Shown piece after piece: positions 5,670 through 8,854 of a stretch of 8,854 bases of DNA. Location of the stretch: contig JBAYVY010000139.1 in the NCBI GenBank assembly GCA_041674345.1, positions 1 to 8,854 on the forward strand, written 5' to 3'. The DNA is from JBAYVY01 sp041674345. GTDB taxonomy: Bacteria; Planctomycetota; Phycisphaerae; Phycisphaerales; Zrk34. The notes under the pieces were generated by a model, which worked only from the letters and a program-made list of their open reading frames with translations, searched no databases and had not been told where the DNA came from. Position numbers and translations under genes: made by a program. The number at the start of each line of letters is the position of its first letter. The stretch's first letter is position 1.

Positions 5670-6215
5670 TTATGAACCGCCGCCGGCGAACGCCTTGCCT
5701 TCCTTCTTGATGAGGATTTCGTCGGCGTACTTGATGCCCTTGTGGTTGTACGGTTCGGGCGGGCGCTGGGCGCGGATGTTGGCCGCCATCTGCCCCACCG
5801 CCTGCCGGTCGCAACCGCTGACGGTGATCTTGTTCTGATTCACTTCCACCTTCACATCGGCGGGAATCGCCAACTCGCGCGGATCGGCGTAACCCACGGT
5901 CAGCACGATCTTCTTGCCCTGCACCTTCGCGGTCCAGCCCACGCCGTTGACTTCCAGTTCCTTTTTGAAGCCCTCGCTCACGCCCTTAATCATGTTGTTG
6001 ACCAAGGCGCGGGTCAGGCCGTGGTACGCCTTGACCTGCTTGGCGTCGGACGAGCGGGTGACGATGACGTTGCCGCCATCGACTTTGACTTCGACTTCCG
6101 GCCGGTGGGTGTAGCTCAGTGTGCCGAGCTTGCCCTTGACCGTGATCGCGCGGTTCGCCACCGTGACGGTGACGTCCTTGGCGAGGGCGACGGGTTTCTT
6201 TCCGATACGACTCAT
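5670..6215 (-). CDS. rplF: 50S ribosomal protein L6
   Basis: L6 has two similar domains and lies near the sarcin-ricin loop and the L7/L12 stalk base, where it supports elongation-factor binding. The 181-residue product begins MSRIGKKPVALAKDVTV, has the mid-protein block HGLTRALVNNMIKGVSEGF (about 65-83), and ends with the family signature RPPEPYNHKGIKYADE at about 150-165. Most family members have PEPYKGKGI; here Asn-His replaces Lys-Gly, a minor departure. The ATG at 6215 has AAGGAA about 8 bases upstream. Spacing to rpsH is a wide 133 bases. Confidence 0.97.
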   Translation of the reverse strand: MSRIGKKPVALAKDVTVTVANRAITVKGKLGTLSYTHRPEVEVKVDGGNVIVTRSSDAKQVKAYHGLTRALVNNMIKGVSEGFKKELEVNGVGWTAKVQGKKIVLTVGYADPRELAIPADVKVEVNQNKITVSGCDRQAVGQMAANIRAQRPPEPYNHKGIKYADEILIKKEGKAFAGGGS

Positions 6216-6278
6216 GGTTGCGTTTCCTTATTCCGTTCGGCTCACCCTGATCGTTCGGGGGACAGGGGCTTCCGGTAC

Positions 6279-6306
6279 TCAAAGTTTCGGGTTCAAAGTT
6301 TCGGTT
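6279..6306 (+). repeat. Tandem 14-base repeat in the rpsH-rplF spacer
   Basis: Two adjacent 14-base units (tcaaagtttcgggt at 6279-6292 and tcaaagtttcggtt at 6293-6306) differ at one position. Each unit is twice seven bases, matching the 7-base rhythm of repeats in other spacers, though the sequence is different. No opposing arm was found. Confidence 0.6.
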
Positions 6307-6322
6307 TTCGAGATTGTTTCAT

Positions 6323-6344
6323 CCCTAGCCCCTACCCTAGCCCC
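6323..6344 (-). other. Possible RNA/DNA G-quadruplex just after rpsH
   Basis: On the minus strand (the mRNA sense) the order is GGGG-CTA-GGG-TA-GGGG-CTA-GGG, four G-runs with loops of only 2-3 bases, an excellent match to the quadruplex rule. It begins four bases after the rpsH stop codon and is upstream of the rplF start by about 107 bases. It could form in the operon mRNA. It can also be read as a 12-base tandem repeat (gggctaggggta type). Function is inferred only from sequence. Confidence 0.55.
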
Positions 6345-6348
6345 TTTC

Positions 6349-6747
6349 TTACTCCACACTGCACAACAGTTCGCCGCCGACACGCTCTTCCTTGGCCTTG
6401 CGGTCGGAGAAGATGCCGCGGCTGGTCGAGACGATCGAGATACCCAGACCCGCCATCGGGCGAGGGAGGTTTTCGACGCCGCGATAGACCCGGCAACCCG
6501 GCTTGCTGATGCGGGTCAACTGGTGAATGATCTGTTCGCCGCGCGGTCCGTACTTGAGGTTGATGCGGATCAGGCCCTGCCGGCCGTCCTCGACGGTGAC
6601 GTAATCGTTGATGTATCCCTCGCCCTTGAGCACCTCGGCGATACCGAGGCAAATCTTGGTCTTGGAAATCACCACGGTGGACGCCTTGGTCGCAACCGCG
6701 TTACGGATTCGTGTCAGCATGTCAGCGATGGGGTCGTTGACGGACAT
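6349..6747 (-). CDS. rpsH: 30S ribosomal protein S8
   Basis: S8 binds 16S rRNA helix 21 early in 30S assembly; in E. coli it also represses the spc operon. The 132-residue product has normal length, begins MSVNDPIADMLTRIRNA, has YGPRGEQIIHQLTRISKPGC at about 66-85, and ends with the family signature GLGISIVSTSRGIFSDRKAK followed by GVGGELLCSVE-like residues (RVGGELLCSVE). The frame is open upstream to 6819, but this adds non-conserved residues encoded by spacer repeats. ATG 6747 is right: GGAG lies 9 bases before it. Confidence 0.97.
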   Translation of the reverse strand: MSVNDPIADMLTRIRNAVATKASTVVISKTKICLGIAEVLKGEGYINDYVTVEDGRQGLIRINLKYGPRGEQIIHQLTRISKPGCRVYRGVENLPRPMAGLGISIVSTSRGIFSDRKAKEERVGGELLCSVE

Positions 6748-6778
6748 TTCTGGTAGCTCCTTTGTGCGTCCCGCGTTC

Positions 6779-6831
6779 TGCGGCTTGGGGCTTGCGGAAA
6801 AACAAGCCGCAGGACACAAGACGCAAGCCGC
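6779..6831 (-). repeat. Heptamer-period inverted repeat, copy 4 (rpsN-rpsH)
   Basis: Read on the minus strand from 6831, the sequence divides into 7-base units GCGGCTT, GCGTCTT, GTGTCCT, GCGGCTT, then a turn (GTTTTTC), then CGCAAGC, CCCAAGC, CGCAGAA, with the 7-base register kept throughout. Perfect 8-base pairings include 6779-6786 with 6804-6811 and 6780-6787 with 6824-6831. It fills most of the 88-base rpsN-rpsH spacer. Confidence 0.8.
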
Positions 6832-6835
6832 TTCC

Positions 6836-7105
6836 TTACCAACTCGACTTCTTCATGCCGGGAATCTTGCCCTGAAGCGCCAGCTCCCGAAGCATGATGC
6901 GGCTGATCTTCAACTTGCGGTACACACCGCGGCTTCGACCGGTCAACGCGCACATATTACGGATGCGCGTCGGACTGGCGTCACGGGGCAGACGCATCAG
7001 CCCCGCGTAATCGCCGTCCTTCTTCAACTGGTGACGCAGGTCGGCGTACTTCGCCACCGTCTTGCGCACACGTTCCATTCGTGTCAATGTGCTCTTGCAT
7101 GCCAT
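6836..7105 (-). CDS. rpsN: 30S ribosomal protein S14, zinc-free type
   Basis: S14 is a head protein of the 30S subunit near S3 and S10. The 89-residue product is intermediate between the 61-residue zinc type and the 101-residue E. coli type. It has MRLPRDASPTRIRNMCALTG (about residues 37-56), GVYRKLKISRIMLREL and the end GKIPGMKKSSW. The four zinc cysteines are absent (one Cys remains in NMCALTG), so this is the C-minus form. ATG 7105 is four bases after the rplE stop and has GAGG nine bases ahead, inside the end of rplE. An ATG at 7120 would overlap rplE and adds five non-conserved residues; it is less likely. The tight spacing suggests translational coupling to rplE. Confidence 0.96.
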   Translation of the reverse strand: MACKSTLTRMERVRKTVAKYADLRHQLKKDGDYAGLMRLPRDASPTRIRNMCALTGRSRGVYRKLKISRIMLRELALQGKIPGMKKSSW

Positions 7106-7109
7106 ATGC

Positions 7110-7673
7110 TCAATCCTCATCTCGCTTGAACGGCATCCCCAACTCCGCCAGAAGAAACTTGCTCTTGGCCGGGTTGGACTTGCCGATCACGATATTCACG
7201 TTCAGGCCGTGGCTGTACTGAACCTCGGCCATGTTCACTTCCGGGAAGATACCTTGTTCCTGCACGCCGAAACTGTAATTCCCCGCCTTGTCAAAACTCG
7301 TGTCCGGCAAGCCCCGGAAGTCCTTGACTCGCGGAATCGCCAGCGTAATCAACCGATCCAGGAACTCCCACATCCGGTCGCCACGCAGCGTCACCATCGC
7401 GTGGGTCAGATACCCTTCCCGCGTTTTGAAGTTCGACACGGCCTTGCGACCGGCCACCAGCACCGGCTTCTGACCGCTGATCGCCGTCAGCGTCGCCAGA
7501 ACCTGGTCCTTCACCGCCGGCTTCACCTTCGTGCCTTCCAGTTCCTTGCCCATGCCCACGTTGAGCACGATCTTGCTCACACGCGGCAGAGCCAGCTTGT
7601 TCGGGATGGCGAACTTGTCCGCCACCTTGGGCGACACTTCGCCGACAAATTTTTCTTTCATGCGTGGGGTCAT
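7110..7673 (-). CDS. rplE: 50S ribosomal protein L5
   Basis: L5 binds 5S rRNA and, in the central protuberance, contacts P-site tRNA and S13. The 187-residue product is of normal length. It shows ALPRVSKIVLNVGMGKELEG at about residues 28-47, GQKPVLVAGRKAVSNFKTRE, VTLRGDRMWEFLDRLI (98-113) and the end block TSFDKAGNYSFGVQEQGIFP. TTG 7688, ATG 7682 and ATG 7673 are possible starts. I prefer 7673, which has GAGG nine bases upstream; that motif touches the 7682 ATG with no spacing. ATG 7682 remains a reasonable alternative. It is 43 bases after rplX. Confidence 0.95.
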   Translation of the reverse strand: MTPRMKEKFVGEVSPKVADKFAIPNKLALPRVSKIVLNVGMGKELEGTKVKPAVKDQVLATLTAISGQKPVLVAGRKAVSNFKTREGYLTHAMVTLRGDRMWEFLDRLITLAIPRVKDFRGLPDTSFDKAGNYSFGVQEQGIFPEVNMAEVQYSHGLNVNIVIGKSNPAKSKFLLAELGMPFKRDED

Positions 7674-7716
7674 ATCTGTCATCCTCAACGCCGATCATGG
7701 CGCCGTCGTGAATCGC

Positions 7717-8055
7717 TTATTTCTTCACCTTTTTCAGCACGCTCAACTCGTCCCCGCCCCTGACCGCCACGCGCACTTTCGTGCCGTCGGCCTTCGTCTG
7801 GAAACGCACCCGCGTCGCCTTGCCCGTCGAGGGACTCACAGGCAACACGTTGGAGATGTGAACCGGCATCTCCTTCTCGATCCGACCGCCCTGCGGGTTC
7901 TTCTGGCTGGGCTTGACGTGGCGGTGCCGGCGGTTCACGCCTTCCACCACCACCTGATCCTTCTTCACCAGAATACGCAGAATGTGACCCGTCTTGCCGC
8001 GGTCGTTGCCCGCGATCACCTGCACCAGGTCGCCTTGTTTAATGTGTCGTGCCAT
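7717..8055 (-). CDS. rplX: 50S ribosomal protein L24
   Basis: L24 is an assembly initiator that binds the 5' domain of 23S rRNA near the exit tunnel. The 112-residue product starts MARHIKQGDLVQVIAGNDRG, a KOW motif (about 5-31), and has the family core VNRRHRHVKPSQKNPQGGR and VHISNVLPVSPSTGKATRV. The frame extends upstream to 8139, but that extension is encoded by a repeat element and is not conserved. ATG 8055 fits the family. Its ribosome binding site is minimal (GAG 7 bases ahead), in a leader almost identical to that of rpsE. Confidence 0.97.
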   Translation of the reverse strand: MARHIKQGDLVQVIAGNDRGKTGHILRILVKKDQVVVEGVNRRHRHVKPSQKNPQGGRIEKEMPVHISNVLPVSPSTGKATRVRFQTKADGTKVRVAVRGGDELSVLKKVKK

Positions 8056-8077
8056 TGTCAGTCTCGGGTTTCCAGTT

Positions 8078-8158
8078 ATGCTTCCAATACGCTTTGCGGG
8101 ATGCGGGGTGCGGGGTGCGTATTGATTCGCATACCGCAATCCGCAAGCCGCATACCGC
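8078..8158 (-). repeat. Heptamer-period inverted repeat, copy 2 (rplN-rplX)
   Basis: On the plus strand, 7-base units ttgcggg, atgcggg, gtgcggg, gtgcgta run from 8094 to 8121. After a short turn the opposite arm has ataccgc, aatccgc, aagccgc, ataccgc (8131-8158), also in strict 7-base register. The outer end abuts the rplN stop codon. The 18-base flank 8078-8095 matches the flank of the copy before rpsM in 14 of 18 positions, so the two share an origin. Confidence 0.85.
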
Positions 8159-8545
8159 TTACACCACTTCCGCCGCCAGTGAGACGATCTTCATGTAGTT
8201 CTTTTCACGCAGTTCACGGGCCACCGCTCCGAAGATGCGCGTGCCCTTGGGATTGCCTTCGGCGTCGATCACGACCACGGCATTCCGGTCAAACTTCACA
8301 TAGCTGCCGTCGTCACGCCTCACGCGGGCGGCCGAACGCACCACCACCGCCGTGACAATCTCGTGCTCCTTCACTTCGCCGTTGGGCAACGCCTTCTTGA
8401 TCGTGCAAATGACGCGATCACCGATGGTCGCCTTCTGACGGGTGAAACGACCGCGGGCGGTCGAGCCGCGCAACACACGGATGACCATCGCGGTCTTCGC
8501 TCCGGTGTTGTCGCACACATCGACATATGTTTCCGATTGAATCAT
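8159..8545 (-). CDS. rplN: 50S ribosomal protein L14
   Basis: L14 sits at the subunit interface and forms intersubunit bridges. The 128-residue product starts MIQSETYVDVCDNTGAKTAM, carries the family signature AVVVRSAARVRRDDGSYVKF followed by DRNAVVVID (about 66-94), and ends GTRIFGAVARELREKNYMKI plus VSLAAEVV. It is about five residues longer than the common 122-123, and the extra residues lie around 28-40 (STARGRFTRQKAT), where E. coli L14 has a shorter loop. ATG 8545 has GAGG with a gap of about 7 bases. It follows rpsQ by 45 bases. Confidence 0.97.
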   Translation of the reverse strand: MIQSETYVDVCDNTGAKTAMVIRVLRGSTARGRFTRQKATIGDRVICTIKKALPNGEVKEHEIVTAVVVRSAARVRRDDGSYVKFDRNAVVVIDAEGNPKGTRIFGAVARELREKNYMKIVSLAAEVV

Positions 8546-8559
8546 GGTCAGTCCTCACA

Positions 8560-8573
8560 CGGCCCGCGGGCCG
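8560..8573 (-). repeat. 14-base GC palindrome between rpsQ and rplN
   Basis: The sequence cggcccgcgggccg is a perfect palindrome just ahead of the rplN ribosome binding site. As RNA it could form a 5-base stem with a CGCG loop. In GC-rich DNA such a palindrome may arise by chance, and no function is evident. Confidence 0.4.
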
Positions 8574-8590
8574 CGCCTTGCAATCCTTCG

Positions 8591-8854
8591 TTACACAGCG
8601 GCGGGCGCGGCTTCGACCACGCGAAGCAGACGCCAGCACTTGGTCTTGCTGATCGGTCGGCACGGCGTGATCTCCACGGTGTCGCCGAGCTTCGACTCGT
8701 TCTTCTGGTCATGCACCTGGAACAGCGAACGGTGTCGCAGGTACTTGCCGTACTTCGGCTCCTTGGCCAGGAAGGTCACTTCGACCCTGCGGGTCTTGTC
8801 GCGTTTGTCGGACACGACTTTGCCAAGGGTCACGCCACTCAATGGCTTACGGGC
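8591..8854 (-). CDS. rpsQ: 30S ribosomal protein S17 (5' end outside window)
   Basis: S17 is an early-binding 30S protein with an OB-like fold. The visible 87 residues read ARKPLSGVTLGKVVSDKRDK and include KYGKYLRHRSLFQVHDQKNE and the family segment GDTVEITPCRPISKTKCWRL. The frame stays open to the last base of the window, and ARKPLSG resembles the basic N-terminal segment seen in S17. A TTG codon at 8842 could be taken as a start, but it would remove that segment and has no ribosome binding site, so I treat the gene as partial. rpmC (L29) is the expected gene upstream. Confidence 0.95.
   Translation of the reverse strand, partial: ARKPLSGVTLGKVVSDKRDKTRRVEVTFLAKEPKYGKYLRHRSLFQVHDQKNESKLGDTVEITPCRPISKTKCWRLLRVVEAAPAAV

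Noticed and set aside
5742..6756. Long plus-strand frames opposite rplF and rpsH
   Set aside because: They are antisense to conserved genes with no recognisable motifs and biased composition.
7674..7716. S8 autoregulatory site before rplE, as in E. coli
   Set aside because: The 43-base spacer has only a 4-base stem (CGCC/GGCG) and I cannot see the helix-21-like structure that S8 recognises.
8840..8842. TTG start codon for rpsQ
   Set aside because: The frame continues upstream with residues ARKP that fit an S17 N-terminus, and there is no visible ribosome binding site, so the true start is most likely outside the window.

Overview
The window is the distal part of a large ribosomal-protein operon (the fused spc/alpha region) from a GC-rich bacterium. 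All sixteen recognised protein genes lie on the minus strand, so the transcript reads from the high-coordinate end down. In transcript order they are rpsQ (5' end cut by the window edge), rplN, rplX, rplE, rpsN, rpsH, rplF, rplR, rpsE, rplO, secY, map, infA, rpmJ, rpsM and rpsK. The order is the usual bacterial one. Two genes often found here are missing: rpmD (L30) between rpsE and rplO, and adk between secY and map. No RNA gene, transposase, integrase, CRISPR array or other accessory gene was found, and no plus-strand frame looks like a real gene.

The genes work together in translation and protein export. The ribosomal proteins, seven of the small subunit (S5, S8, S11, S13, S14, S17 and the window's copy of each) and six of the large (L5, L6, L14, L15, L18, L24) plus L36, build the ribosome. 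IF-1 assists initiation, methionine aminopeptidase trims nascent chains, and SecY forms the membrane channel for exported proteins.

What is not ordinary is the DNA between the genes. In many bacteria these spacers are a few to a few tens of bases; here nine of fifteen are expanded to about 50-160 bases and hold palindromic or tandem repeats of at least four kinds. (1) Heptanucleotide-period inverted repeats built on TGCGG/CCGCA occupy four spacers: rpmJ-rpsM, rpsE-rplR, rpsH-rpsN and rplX-rplN. (2) Hairpins of the type CCCTCTCCC/GGGAGAGGG occupy three: secY-map, rplO-secY and rplF-rplR. (3) A hairpin with 9-base CACAGAGAA units lies between rpsE and rplO. (4) A G-run array with quadruplex potential and a 14-base tandem repeat lie between rpsH and rplF. 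A further weaker palindromic patch lies between rpsM and rpsK. None of the hairpins is followed by a T-run on the transcribed strand, so they do not look like intrinsic terminators.

The host cannot be named with certainty. High GC, missing rpmD, repeat-filled spacers and a long Gly/Arg-rich S5 tail would fit a planctomycete-like (Planctomycetota, perhaps Phycisphaerae) genome; this is inference. There is no sign of a new enzyme or defence system. The candidates for something undescribed are the spacer repeats and the S5 tail.
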